A DNA stretch of 64,000 nucleotides. Origin: Sipunculus nudus (lineage: Eukaryota; Annelida; Sipuncula; Golfingiida; Sipunculidae). Of the stretch, positions 12,265 to 24,378 are shown piece after piece. The notes under the pieces were generated by a model. The model did not search any database, was not told where the DNA came from, and was given only the letters and a program-made list of their open reading frames with translations. Location: NCBI GenBank assembly GCA_026874595.1, contig CM049322.1, positions 46,311,340 through 46,375,339 of the forward strand. Reading direction: 5' to 3'. The position numbers and the translations under genes were made by a program. The stretch's first letter is position 1. Each line of letters starts with the position of its first letter.

Positions 12265-13796
12265 AAAGCCTGGGTCATAACCGGCCGTACGGGCTCTAAT
12301 TACCTGTTTGCGTCCAAATTGTGTGCAGAATATCGCAAGTCCTTCTTGCGAAATGTTGGGGTCGCAGACAGCCTGTAATGTAATGTTTTCACGGGGCACA
12401 CAAACGATTTGCCAAGGTGCGAATGTCGAAAAGATGGCAAAGTCTAACATTCTTATTTTAGTCTCCAGACCTACCACATGCGTGGGGTTTCAGAAGCGTC
12501 GTCAATTGTATGCGGGAGACGCATTTTGTTCGACGGCAATTTAAAGAAAAGTTTGAAATTTCTTGCGAACGTTTCCCGCATTCCGGGTCGTGATTTGTTC
12601 GTGCTTTGCTCTCGAAAATATCTTGAAACCTTCGTCATATGCGCAAAACATTCTCGGGACGTGAGTGATGTTCGCAAGATCTTCGTGAAACCGTAAACAG
12701 ACTCCGACAGAATGGAGAATGTCTCGAAATAACAACGAAGTTCATCCGATCATGTCTCGACCTATTTACGACCTGTTCGCCTACTTTTTGAAAACAGGTG
12801 TCGTCGCCTGAGAAGCAAACGAGAGCATTTCAAGTAGGTCGCAGGATAACCGCGCGACATATGTACGAATGTCACATGAATGTTGCACGGCGTTAGTTAT
12901 TCGCTTCCTATTTGATATAAATAGCTTCCTCTTCATACATACATGGCCAGTCAGTCAGTTCTGGGAGCTTGTGGGTCCATATCCTGATCATCACTGACGT
13001 CGGGTCAAGGACTGATGCTGGCAATGCACTTCAATGCTTATCATTGCATTTATATACTGTCCAAGTGTCGGTTGGATCTCGGGTCGCAAAATAATCAATG
13101 TACAGATGTCTCACGAATATCGCAGGATGTTCGTTATTCGCGAAATATGCGCAAAATGTTTGCATGTGTCGCGAAATGTCCATACGACTGTTGCCGGAGA
13201 TTCGTGGGACATTCGTGTTGTTTGCATTTTTTTCGCACATTCTTCGTGTGTGTTGGACAACCACGTTCTGCAACGTTACACAAGACATTCGCACAAACGT
13301 AGTGAGAACTACGCACAAACTGCGCAAGATTGGTTTGAGGCTCGATTGTCGCGAAACATTCTGAGAAAAACTTTTGCCATTTTCGATATTAGCGTCATTC
13401 GCGAATCGTTCTTGTGCTCCGTGAACGCCCCACCTTAGCACGTACGTTGGATGTTGGACATGCCTTACTCTGCAGGCAAGTGGCACCTGCTGCCTCAATG
13501 TGTGCGACGTGCGTCCTAAACCACGAATGTTCTTCCCCATGGTACCTTATAGATTGCACGTCCCGCTTGCTCCTTTTGGAAGGAGCTAGTTACACTTGCG
13601 ACCTCGTTGTTCGCTGAGAATTCGTAGAGTTGTTCGACATGTTCAACAGCCTCCGTACTTTCTTACGGGCTGTCTGCAGCCTCGAAATTGCGCAAGAAAG
13701 ACTTCCGTGCTACGTGAGATTGAGCACAAAATTTGGTCGCAAACAGGTCGTAGGAGCCCGTGCGGCCGGTTGTGACCTACGCTTAGACTAGGCTTA
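12265..13796. mobile_element. 1.5-kb element with 115-135 bp inverted arms, CpG-rich
   Basis: The left arm (12265-12378) and the reverse complement of the right arm (13662-13796) share AAAGCCT, GGTCATAACCGGCCGTACGG, CCTGTTTGCG, AAATTGTGTGC, TTCTTGCG and GCAGACAGCC, with a few indels. The interior is dense in TTCGCGAAA-like and CGCACGA-like words. It holds overlapping open frames on both strands (the longest is 13540-13031 minus, 169 codons), none with a family signature, which suggests stop depletion from composition. Best read as a non-autonomous TIR transposon or foldback element. Confidence 0.6.
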
Positions 13797-16700
13797 AAAC
13801 ATTCGTATCAATAGCAGTAGCACTTCGGCGTTATAAGCCATCCCGATGATGTAGGTTATCGCCTGTACCTAAAGTGTAGGGGAACCTCTGATTCTGTCAG
13901 ATGTGCCCCACTTACTTTTAAGGGGAGGGGGACAAAGTATCATTGGTCCCCACAACTATTTATGGGTGAATAAAACGCATAGGTTTGTACCTAGCGGCTA
14001 CGAGATTTCCTTCTTCAACTTTTTAGTTTCTTAATTTATACTAGATATTCTTCCAAATTTGCATCTCATTATAAGGAAAAAAAAATGATATTTTACATGG
14101 AAGCCTAGAGTTATCTTAAATGTTCGGATCAAATGTAAATTATGATTTCAAATAGTGTTGAAGTTTTGCCAAAATTACTTTCATAACCAAAATATAAATA
14201 CCGGATTTTGTGGTGGAAAATAAAATGAAGACATTTTTGATATTCTGGGCGTAGGCTACTGTCCGTTTTGTCATGAGCGGTGTTATACTCTGAATAGGTT
14301 GGGGGGGGGGGGGGGGGGGGGCACCCGGATTGATTGTCCCCAGCACCTTCTCTCTGCAAATAAGGCCCATAACCTGAATGTCTCGATATCCGTGTCGTGT
14401 GAGATGCACCATTCCCCTTTTTATCTATCCTCGTTACTGTGCAACTACAAAAGGAATATATGCGTGTGTCTGACAAATGACACACTTTGAGCTGTACTTA
14501 CAGAAATGGTCTTGTCGCAGAATGTCTCCGGAACAGGCAAACCTGAGAAATGGCTAATGGAAAGCTTTCCGAAAAACAATGTACATGACAAGGACTGGTG
14601 CAGATAAGCCACCTGTAAGGAAACATGCTCTCATAAGGAAACAGGATTCTTATGACGGCAAGAGGCTGGTAGGGGGTCTTAATCACAGAGCTCTTTGATC
14701 TCTATGTAAAACAGACATGCTTTCTTCTTGTACTCCACTTCACCCATGTACATAAAAATAAAGATTTTGTAGTGATGAGCAGCCTGAAGGTGCCCGAAAG
14801 GTACATGAACCTTTGCAATTATATGTTCATTAGTCAATTTTTCATTAGTTCATTTTTAATGAATACAAAAAGTGTCCTTGCATAAACATAGACGGATTCA
14901 CCATCTCCAGTTCAATTGTTTTTTACGCCGTTATGTGTAGATCTGATAGTGATTAAACAAAGTTGACTTGTATGTTTACCATAAAAATACTGCTTGACCA
15001 GAGGCCCGATCTTGCCCATGCGCCACATCTCCAAAACATGATACATGAAAGAAGAAACATAGAATAAAATACCGGTTAGAAACTTGAGAAGTCTTCATTA
15101 GTGAAGTTGCACTTTACGGCTACCAGGCGGCGTGCATGCTATGTTCATGTTTAGATTATGGCAGCGATCGTGCACGTTAGAAACTTTTTCGCCACTCATT
15201 ATACATGAGTTAGCAAACGGTTTTTGAACGAAACATCATTGACAGATATCGTTAGAGAAAACGCTGTATTTCGCACTGCTATGTGAATACAGCCCTTTAA
15301 ATGCTTTAAATTTATTTACTTGCGGTGCTAGATATGATTTTATGCATATCATATATAAGTGTAACCCCACTGCAGCAGTAGGAGAGGTTTTATCAATAGA
15401 CAGAAAATACGTTAAACATATTTTGAACAAATATTCATGTAAAGGAAGCTTCACAGCTTTAGCTTATCCAAGCGTTCCAGCAGATGGACGCTGTCACCAA
15501 GATCTTCATTATTTAATTAGTCAAATGTTTCACCTTCTCTGTTACCCAGAGCACGCCCCGGGCTAACTGATGTGAGGTCTCTGTCTGCATACCGTCGCTC
15601 CCTCGACAGTCTCGATTCACCGCAGCTTTATCTTTACAAATCAGGAATCCACTTGGAATGAACCTCGGGTCACGTGACTTCGTGACGTTATCTCTGGTGA
15701 GGTCCTCGGTTTACTTCACGGACACCGCCCCCCCCCCCCCCCCCGACCACCACCACACACAGTGACACTCACACATAATATCACTTGTCACGTGACTACG
15801 TCTGCTACCACCCCCTTACGTTATCTACGGCGTAATTATTGCCGACGTCAGAAGAGTATGAGTTCATTCCTGTTCGTATATGTGGGAATATGGGTCGAAT
15901 AAGTGAATGTTTTGGGAAATTCTGCACCAATGAACCTGTGAATATTAATGAAAACACGGGTTGCGGAATACCCTAAACTAAGGACCACCCACGTGGTGGT
16001 CGCCTGCATTCGTGAAAAATGCATATTTCTAGTTTCGTTATAATATTTCAGCATATATAATAGCTTTACTCCCGCCCATATATATTAGCCGTGGAACTGG
16101 AAATGCGCTATAAATCAAAATATTTAAAATAAGTTAATAAATTTGTTGTCTCATTTAATTCATCTAAATTGTCATAATGATTGATTTTACTGAGAGAGCA
16201 TTTTCATGTTTTAAGCATAACAGACAATAAATTGACTTTTTTTCAACCGTCCTGTTGTCGGCCATGTCGGAGTCGACTTCAATACATCACTTAGAATGTT
16301 CAGCACCAAAATCTTCACTTTCGTTCCAATCAGAAAAGAAATGGAAGATTTTGCGCTTGAATTGTGTTTGTGATGGCCTGTTTATCCATATCTTGCTCTA
16401 TTTATGAGGAAACTGTCAGCGCCTTAATCCTGATCTCCCAGAATGCATCATGTGATTGGACTTCCGGTGGATTTATGCATTTATGCTGGAGGTGCTTTCA
16501 TCAAGGATTGAGGTGGTCTTTTCCGGTCTATCTGGTGTCGCTGATAAATTTAATACACAGTCAAGAGGAGCTGAATGCTGCATATATCAGTCAGTTGTCG
16601 CTGAAGCTGTGACGATCAGCCAATAACACGGAGCCCCAAGATGACCATCAGCTTTACACGTTGATCCGGAATCCATTTACAATCATTATTTTATCATATA

Positions 16701-17479
16701 TCAAACCTAAACCTTGTCGGGGCGTCAGCATTCCGTGTTTTATTTGTATTACGGCGCGCGGTGGCGCAGTGCTCCCCACTTTTCACTCCACAGTTAAATG
16801 TCCACTTTTTATTTATCGCAACTCTTATATACAGTGACTGATAAGAAGACGAGGTTGGTTTATCTTTTACGGTCAGTTTGGTTAATGGAATGGCTGATAT
16901 GAAAATAGTGTGGCACACACAAGTTTTCACCCCCACGAGGGCCTATAAATAATAAATAAACGCCATTGTTTCCACTTGCACCGTGATATGGTACCCCCAG
17001 TTCCGCCCGAGGCAAAAATAATCTTATTTATCCGTCTATAAACAGCCGGGCGGGGGGTGTGAGCGCCCATTCCATATCCGTCACATTCATCAAAATGCCC
17101 AATGCCCGTTTTTATATTCGTTTTCCTGTCTCACGCCACCAATCAGCTAAGTGGGATTTTAATGGACAGAAAACCAAGATACATAGAACGGCGGCAGATA
17201 AGAAAAACGAATCACAGGGAGCTGTCCGAGACACGCCAGCGTATCGATCTGATTACACCATGATCAAAAGTGACTTCATAGGAATTAAAGCAGCGCTCTG
17301 TCCGGGAGACCAGACTGGGGAAGCATTATACCTGCTAACACAGAAACCCAGTCCGTGCATGTGTATATTTATAGCTCCTAACCTGTCAGTCCAAAATAAT
17401 GAAATCTGGCCCAACAGTCAACCCCCGTGATATGACTACCATGTTTATACAGGACCGCCTCGGTCTACAACCATACCAT
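13797..17479. other. Unique intergenic, homopolymer tracts, possible regulatory blocks
   Basis: Contains 21 G at 14301-14321 and 17 C at 15728-15744. GTCACGTGAC sites lie near 15669 and 15788. Higher-complexity stretches at about 15560-15960 and 16580-17440 stand out from the AT-rich background and may be conserved regulatory DNA. A 123-codon frame at 17059-17430 shows no known domain. Confidence 0.35.
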
Positions 17480-18035
17480 CATGGCTGGACGACCACCACA
17501 GTTACACGGTCATTATATTATGACCACCACGTGGTAACATGAAAACCATAAACATGATAACCTTAATGTATGGTGATCCCCAAGAAAACGCCGCCACGGC
17601 GATTACAGGACCACCGCGGTAAGACGACCACCATGGTTACAAGAGAGTCGCGATTACAAAACCATCGCAGTTACAAGACCGTCTCGGTTACACGACCACC
17701 ACGAATACACGACCAACGCGGTAACAAGAACATCGTGGTCACACGGTGATCCACCATTACACGACCACCATGGTTATAAGACAATCACGATTACACAATC
17801 ACCAAGGTTACAAGACCATCACGAATACAAGACCACAAACAGCGGTTACAAAACCGTCACGATTACAAGACCACCGCTGTTATAAGACTGTCATCATTAC
17901 AAAACGACCAAGGTTTCAAGAACATCTGGGTTACACGGTTACTACGATTAAAAGACCTACGCAGTAACAAGACCATCACGATTACAAGACCACTGCGGTT
18001 GGAAGACCATCTCGGTTACAAGAGTATAACGATAA
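17480..18035. repeat. 18-bp minisatellite, about 30 degenerate units
   Basis: Alternating half-units such as CGATTACAAGACCACCG and CGGTTACAAGACCATCA. The 18-bp period keeps reading frames open in places (73 codons at 17746-17967), giving a six-residue repeat with no protein meaning that I recognise. Confidence 0.85.
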
Positions 18036-18935
18036 TGCTACTGCACTAATGTGCCGACTAACAGGATTTGACAACCCCCCTGTCCACCACGAGTGTACAA
18101 CAACCATCGCTAAAATACCATCCCGGAACCAATATACGTCATTGAAAATTCATGGATGCAATGGGCAATCACACATATACATAAACACAAATCTATGGCT
18201 GTCATTCTGTTACTGATGTGACTGACTTGTGACCTCAAATATATATCAATCAACCTGAAAAAACCCTCAACTTTAACCTTCTGCCGCAGAAATAACGGCT
18301 TCCATAATCCCGTATTATTTATTCATTAACTGTATTATGACATTTGGGCATGAGTAAATATACCGTTACATGATACACAGGTTGGATGGTATTTTAACAA
18401 TGTGGCTTTTCAGACAACTTCATTATATGATGGTCGTTTAGGATTGTCGTATCGAGAGAAAAAAAGGAGACGCTTCACATAAGGGCACCCTTAGGCTAAA
18501 TACGAACACATTAATGGTTCTTAGAAGATATGTACCCATTGTATATGGCCGTGGTCACATTTTCAAATTATACATGCACCAATATTGTCTCGTTTCACCG
18601 AAAGGGGTCGATATTTTCTTCTATTCTAGTCTTGTGTACCGGTTCACCCTGTTTACAATATATCTTTTCATTTAAAGGTTTCGGTTTTCAAAGCGGGTTC
18701 TCTTCACAAGTTCTTTTGTTTTAGCATGACGCCCAGTTTACACTTTTGTCATATCAATTAAGTAAATATTAATTTTAACCCTACTTGGCCATTTGATAGA
18801 ATTGTAGTTAATGTGTTGGGCGGTCGGTTAGAGTGCAAGGCAGGATACGCGATGCTGTAGGATAATCGAGATATCATTATAATTTGCAGCTGTGTGTGCT
18901 TTCATTGTTGAACTGACCATTTGGACTACGATATA
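18036..18935. other. AT-rich intergenic, nothing recognised
   Basis: No supported gene, RNA or repeat seen. Confidence 0.4.
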
Positions 18936-19065
18936 TAATATATATACATATATATACATATATTTATTTATATATATATACGCACACACACACACACACA
19001 GTGTGATATCTCTCATACACCCCCGCGCAAGCCCACACGCCCACATACACGCACACACACACACG
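18936..19065. repeat. Compound TA / CA microsatellite
   Basis: TATATACATATATATACA-type repeats pass into (CA)n at 18980-19000 and again at 19050-19065. Confidence 0.85.
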
Positions 19066-20189
19066 TAAATACAGTTGAGCATCGGATGAAGCCGGAGTTA
19101 GCGTGTACCTGTAAAGCTGTCGCCATCATTGCCTGTTACCCAGGTCACACCCGGCCCGGACATATTGCGTTATGAATCAGCAGAGCGGGCGTTGGCGTTC
19201 ATTGGTTGGACTGACACAGCAATATCGTGATGTCAGACAATAAGGGAACAAGGCGGCGCCAGACCTTAACGGCGACACGCTCACATCACAGAGAAAAGAC
19301 CTTCACAGGTTCAGCAGATTAAATTATAGACAAGGGGGAAAAAGAAACTAACGTATACAGCATTCACAGTGCTCGGGCCATATAATGAACACAGCAAAAT
19401 GCAGAACACAAATTAGTAAACCATCTGGATTTGTGACGTCAGCAATAGGGTGATGACATCATAAGCCGGGGTTATGGCTAGTGTGTTATGAGACGCTTTT
19501 TATATGCAGAGCAGAGTTGATATAAATAAATGTCGTTTAAAAACAGAATGGCCGTGAAAACGGAGCGTCTGCGAGTTAACTAGAGCAGCCCGCGTGCAAT
19601 ATGAATCCATTAAACGAGGGATGCCTTGAGACGGAAGCATGATTCCGTAAACCAAGCATGATGCTGGCCCTGGGATCGTCTGGTCGTAAAGAAAACGCGT
19701 TCACCGGATCTCGGGAGATGCCGACGGGACTGCTTATAAACCCGGGGATCGTAGCTGGTGGCTGTCCGGAGCTGGACCGTCCGAGGGAACGCGGGGGACG
19801 TCGGGAGTGTGAGGATGAGATTTTCATCAGCACTAGATGAGTTTTTGAGCGATCTGTCAACGACACGTCATTATCTGTCAGAAGCGTCTCCTTCCCCCTC
19901 AAGCCGGGTCATCGATTTGGTCTAAAAGGCAATTTATCCTTCATACCGAGACCCCCAGCACGGCTTTCATATAATACATTGTTTTACCTTCACCTTAAGT
20001 CATTTATAAACACACGTGTACCCGACCGTCAAAACTGTTGATGTGTATACTGGTATACCACGTGTACCATCGACAAGTAGGTTTATATAGCAAACTCTAG
20101 GGCAGAGCAGAACATTTAAACTGACGACGCGGTACAAAATGTTATATATAGAACACGGTATAAAAAGGGAACACAACATATAGAATCTA
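19066..20189. other. Unique, GC-richer intergenic
   Basis: Sequence at 19090-19310 and 19560-19910 is more GC-rich than the surroundings. Overlapping open frames run on both strands at 19576-19902 without a recognised domain. Could be regulatory. Confidence 0.35.
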
Positions 20190-20850
20190 AGGCCTAGCAC
20201 ATGTAAAATCTGTTATGTTGTTGGTAAATCCACGAAACTGTATATAAAGCGTTATATCTACAACGCATTAGAAAAAAAGTGTGTGACACAGCTAAATGTA
20301 CGACATGTGAAATTGCTAAATGTAAGACACAACAGAATATGATAAATGTACGACACAGTACTAAGTGTCCGCCACAGTAGAATATTCCAAATGTAAGAAA
20401 GACGGTAGAATATGTTAAATGTACGAGAAAATACTTAAAACATGCTAAACGTACGGCACAGTACTTGCACAATATTTCAAAAGGACAAATCTCTTAATAC
20501 ACGACACTGCGGATTCTGTTAAATCTTTAAAAAATATAGAATTCGCTTATTTTGCGACATCCTAGAATATGTTATATTTATAAAACAACAGAATATATTA
20601 AATTTATACAACTTTCATGGTAGTAAATGTTAAAATTACAACACAGTATAAATTATAAAATATAAAAGGCAGTAGAATATGTATAACGTATAGTAAACTG
20701 TAGAATATGTCAGATTTAATATAAAGAGGGGATATATGTTCTATATTTTCCAATTTGTAATGTTCATAGACTTACGGCACCGTCGAATATGTTAAATGCA
20801 GCATTTGTCTGTTTCACGACATCCTAGTATATATTTAATGTACAACACGG
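20190..20850. repeat. Degenerate tandem repeat of about 26 bp
   Basis: Recurrent words GTACGACACAGTAGAATATG and TTAAAT, spaced 24-28 bp and decaying to the right. About 20-25 units. Confidence 0.7.
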
Positions 20851-21769
20851 GAGAACATGTTCAATCTTCGATTCCGCCTGAATATCGCTACGACCTTTGA
20901 CCTGCAAGTGTCATGATAATTTAGCCTGGCGATAGCTCTTCGTAATGTTGTGGATTCTTGTCGGCTCCCGAAGGATGCACTATTTATGCCTGGACATATT
21001 CTCCGTACTCTTGACAATAATGTTATAACTGATGTGTCGGATCTCCAGGCAGCCCCTGGGTCTGTAAGCTCCGTATATGATTGGTAGTCTAACTGGATTA
21101 CAGTCATTCAGTCCGACACAGACCGACATGGGAACGCCGACGAGGAAGAAAACACATATGATGAAAGGGACCAGAGTGGTGCGGGCCGCACCTCTACAAG
21201 TTATCATGAATGATACGACGTCGCCAGATATGGCTGCCCCGCGTGCTGGGTAAAACATAAATAAGTTAAGAACAAAGGGAATAATGGCATATGATACATA
21301 AGAGGTCAACCTCGTGTGAAAGAGAAATGAAAAATGATCAGAGAACCGGTCCCTCTCGGAGACGCCGCGCTCTCCTCTTGGTCGTGTGAACCTGTTTTTG
21401 GTGTGAGCTTTCCCTCGTGTTTCGGGCCAGCAGTCGGCGTCCACGCGGGGATTCACGCCACCTTCGATTTGTTACTATTGCCATGAAAAGTTGTCAGAAG
21501 TCCCTGGTGTGGAGTGCAGGCCGCCTTACATGTTTATGTAAACAGACGGATACTTGTGCTGCGGTCACTTACATGACATCTCTCAAGTTCTGTCTGTTGA
21601 CTAAATAAGAGACACACGTATGCTTCGCGTGTATATAATTTTGTCCCGGACACACGGGTTAACCTTGCTTGATTATAAAAAAAACCCCACAATACTAAGA
21701 ACCATAATATCGTCCACCCAACAACACAGGATAATTTAGTTACTATAGGTAACAAGGCTAAGCTGCCAC
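20851..21769 (-). other. Unique DNA with an unassigned minus-strand open frame (21456-20980)
   Basis: The 158-codon frame has two hydrophobic stretches in its second half. Codons there favour G or C in third position, unlike the AT-rich surroundings. A possible acceptor (TTTTACCCAG, minus strand) ends at about 21250. The stretch from GDVVSF through LVPF to FFLVGVP loosely follows the TM1b-TM2 spacing of SLC6 transporters, but the family's NVWRFP core is absent. It may be a diverged exon, a relic or chance. I would not call it a gene. Confidence 0.2.
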
Positions 21770-22107
21770 AATACAGTCAGCTCAGCAAACAACACCATAC
21801 AGATAGATAAAAATACCGCCAATGAAACGACTCTACGATACAAACAGTTTTATTACCGCTCATCAAACGACTCCACGATATATGCAATTACAATAATGTC
21901 CATCCAACGACCCCATGAAATATACATTTACAATACCACCCACCAAACGACTCCAATATATATGTAATTACAATAACGCCCATAAAACGACCCCACGATA
22001 TAAACAGTTACAATACCAACCATCCAACGACCCCACGATATATACAGTTACAATACCGCACATCAAACGACCCCATAATATATACAGTTATGATACCGCC
22101 CATCAAA
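21770..22107. repeat. About 45-bp tandem array, left part
   Basis: Units contain CCCATCAAACGACCCCACGA, then TATATACAGTTACAATACCG, seven to eight times. The array is interrupted at 22107 by a transposon and resumes at 22580. Confidence 0.85.
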
Positions 22108-22579
22108 TACGCTCTTTACACAGCGCTTAACCAATAGGCCAACTACCTATATCGTGAGCGCTATTTGTTTTGACCTTGTATCCTGAATCTTTACACCAGA
22201 GGGGAGGCCTGTTTTTTGGTCCAATCAGATGAGACCCTGTGCTGGAAGACGAAACGGTTTACCAGCCAAGCGAGGAATACACGAAGCCAATGTCGTTCGT
22301 TTCATTTTGAGTGACAGCTCATCGCCCCGGCGACTGTTTGAACAGGCCACAGGCTCACAGAGAATGGCACCTCACGTGGTTTCAGGGCGGAGCCTAATGT
22401 CTGTCGAGTGTTTTTTACTTGCATTTTGTTGGCTGCTAGTCACATCAGCAGTTTTTTTTCAGGAGACAGGCCCATGTGCACCACCTGGTGTTTAAGTGCA
22501 TCATCAACGGTCAAAGCAGGCAACGGGAAAATAAGTAGCTTCTTTAGAAGCGCCAGATTTCCGCTGCCTCGGGAGCGTA
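22108..22579. mobile_element. 472-bp TIR transposon inserted in the tandem array (copy 1)
   Basis: Ends are TACGCTC at left and GAGCGTA at right, extendable to an imperfect 18-bp inverted repeat (shared CAGCG after a 6-base gap). It is flanked by the identical 9-mer CCCATCAAA at 22099-22107 and 22580-22588, consistent with a 9-bp target duplication; the array itself contains that word, so this copy alone would not prove it. Copy 2 at 48560-49253 is clearly the same element and has its own near-perfect 9-bp flanks. No transposase is encoded. TSD length fits Mutator-like or Merlin-like families. Confidence 0.8.
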
Positions 22580-22695
22580 CCCATCAAACGGCCCCATCAT
22601 ACATACACTTAGAATACCGCCCATCAAACACCTTGTCGATACAGACATTTGCGTTACTTTCAACTAAACGCTACGATACAGGCAGTAACACCCCC
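22580..22695. repeat. About 45-bp tandem array, right remnant
   Basis: Continues the 21770-22107 array with CCCATCAAACGGCCCCATCA and related diverged units. Confidence 0.75.
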
Positions 22696-23777
22696 GCCCC
22701 CGTTCGTTAGCCCACAGAAAAGCCCAAGCAGTTAAATGCCATAAACTGTCACAGAGACAAAAGTTATTTAAGCAGGGCCTGCAACCCCGCCCCCAACCCC
22801 CTGCCCCACCCTCACTCTAAAATACATACATAACGCAACGTGATAAGGGTAAACTAAGTAATTAACCAGATTACTCCTAATTGACAGAAAACTATGTCCT
22901 TCCCTGAAACAGGTCTTACGTAAAGCTTACAAAAACTGCTTTTGACCGATACATATAGTATAATTATAAGTAATATTTGAATTATGATTAATGTATATTT
23001 CCTTAACATATTAGGCAAATGTATGCAAATTTTCTAATTAAATATTCAAAGGTGAAAACTGTGTTTGAATTCTGCAGGAAAAATCACCATAGGATCCCGG
23101 GTGAAATTTTAGATGATAGCATACAGTTGATCATTGAAACATCCCAATATTGTACATTTGAGGTATGTCTCATTGACAGAGTTGCGTACAAATGTATTTA
23201 ATGGTTTAGTGAGTACGGGATTGTTTAACATGGAATATTATAAGATTTCACATATTATATTTAACATTTTCTTATTTATAAGATTTGATTTTTCAACTTC
23301 CGTAAGATATAACCTTGATAAACATTAAATGAAATTCTCAACTTAGTATATATCAATATTTTCTGTGAGTAAACATCCATATTTTCTGTGAGTCAGTCGA
23401 CTTTCAGACTCCCCGAACTCACTTTTCAGCTCTGTGGTGACAAGAGGCCCTGTTAACGCATTGGTCGAAGCCTTTGCCGGGGAAACGTAATGTGTTACTT
23501 TCCTAACTGGATGTGTCGTAAATGCTGGTAAATGCCCGCTGGACAGTCACGTGACCGGCCTACGTCCCACGGTAAATGCACAATGGTGGTAAATCACATC
23601 AAGACTGTGTCATACAAAATATTGCATGGTCTGTTAGTTCATCAGCGGCGATTGATCAGGCGATGACCATGATCTGGCGGTAACCACGGTCTGTTAAATG
23701 TCCGCTAATACCAGAGACAGCCAGGGGCCCTCATATCTCACCTACTGTCTGAAGTTCAGATCTCGATTCATCCACGG

Positions 23778-23778
<1 letters not shown>
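22696..23778. other. Intergenic; possible isolated exon-like stretch at 23077-23162
   Basis: TTCTGCAG at 23070-23077 and GAG|GTATGT near 23162 bracket 86 bp open in one frame only, with no recognised product. A GTCACGTGAC site lies at 23547. Otherwise nothing seen. Confidence 0.25.
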
Positions 23779-23836
<58 letters not shown>

Positions 23837-23866
23837 GATAGGTAGATGGAGAGAGAAAAAAATCAC

Positions 23867-23912
<46 letters not shown>
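23779..23912. repeat. (TA)n followed by (GA)n
   Basis: Long TA run at 23779-23835, then AGAGAG repeats at 23865-23912. Confidence 0.95.
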
Positions 23913-23914
<2 letters not shown>

Positions 23915-24053
23915 GCATCAAATATATATTGGAAATTTATCATTACATTAAAAAAAATGTTTGCTTTATTTAATAACATTTTTTTTTTAAATAAAATAAT
24001 GTTTTGGTGGAGGTAACCGCCTCCATTTTTAATACTTAATAAGTAAATATACC

Positions 24054-24378
24054 TCTGCAGAGTTCCATTCCGATTTCGGACAACGTTACAGGGCTTTTAT
24101 CCGATTTTTCCTGGTGTCAGCCAGGTTCGGTATACCACTGGTGCGGGCGTTGGGAGTGTGCCATCCCCATTACTGGGTCAATACACCGAGGACCCCCCGT
24201 AAGGCGCACTCGTTTGAGAGTGAAACACGACTGATGGGCAGAGTCTCCCCATTAAGGCTGCAGAGCACTAACCCTGGGTGGGGGGCGACCTTAAAAATCC
24301 ACCGCCTCGGCTGAGATTCGAACTCACGATCTCCCGGCTTTGAGTCCTGCGCTCTATCCCTGAGCCACAGAAGCCGGT
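24054..24378 (-). mobile_element. tRNA-derived SINE, copy 1
   Basis: On the minus strand the element starts at about 24378 with a tRNA-like head: an A-box-like TGGCTCAGGGA, an anticodon-arm-like ACTCAAAGCC and a B-box-like AGTTCGAATCTC. A 250-bp body shared with 11295-11560 follows. The two ends of the head cannot pair as an acceptor stem, so this is a SINE and not a functional tRNA gene. Confidence 0.75.

Noticed and set aside
13031-13540. 169-codon minus-strand open frame
   Set aside because: Several overlapping frames on both strands are open over the same CpG-rich element, with no domain and no splice context. This is a composition effect.
17746-17967. Six-residue repeat protein
   Set aside because: Translation of an 18-bp minisatellite; the frame breaks when the array degenerates.
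24300-24378. tRNA gene on the minus strand
   Set aside because: A and B box-like words are present, but the acceptor stem cannot pair, and the same sequence heads a repeated SINE.
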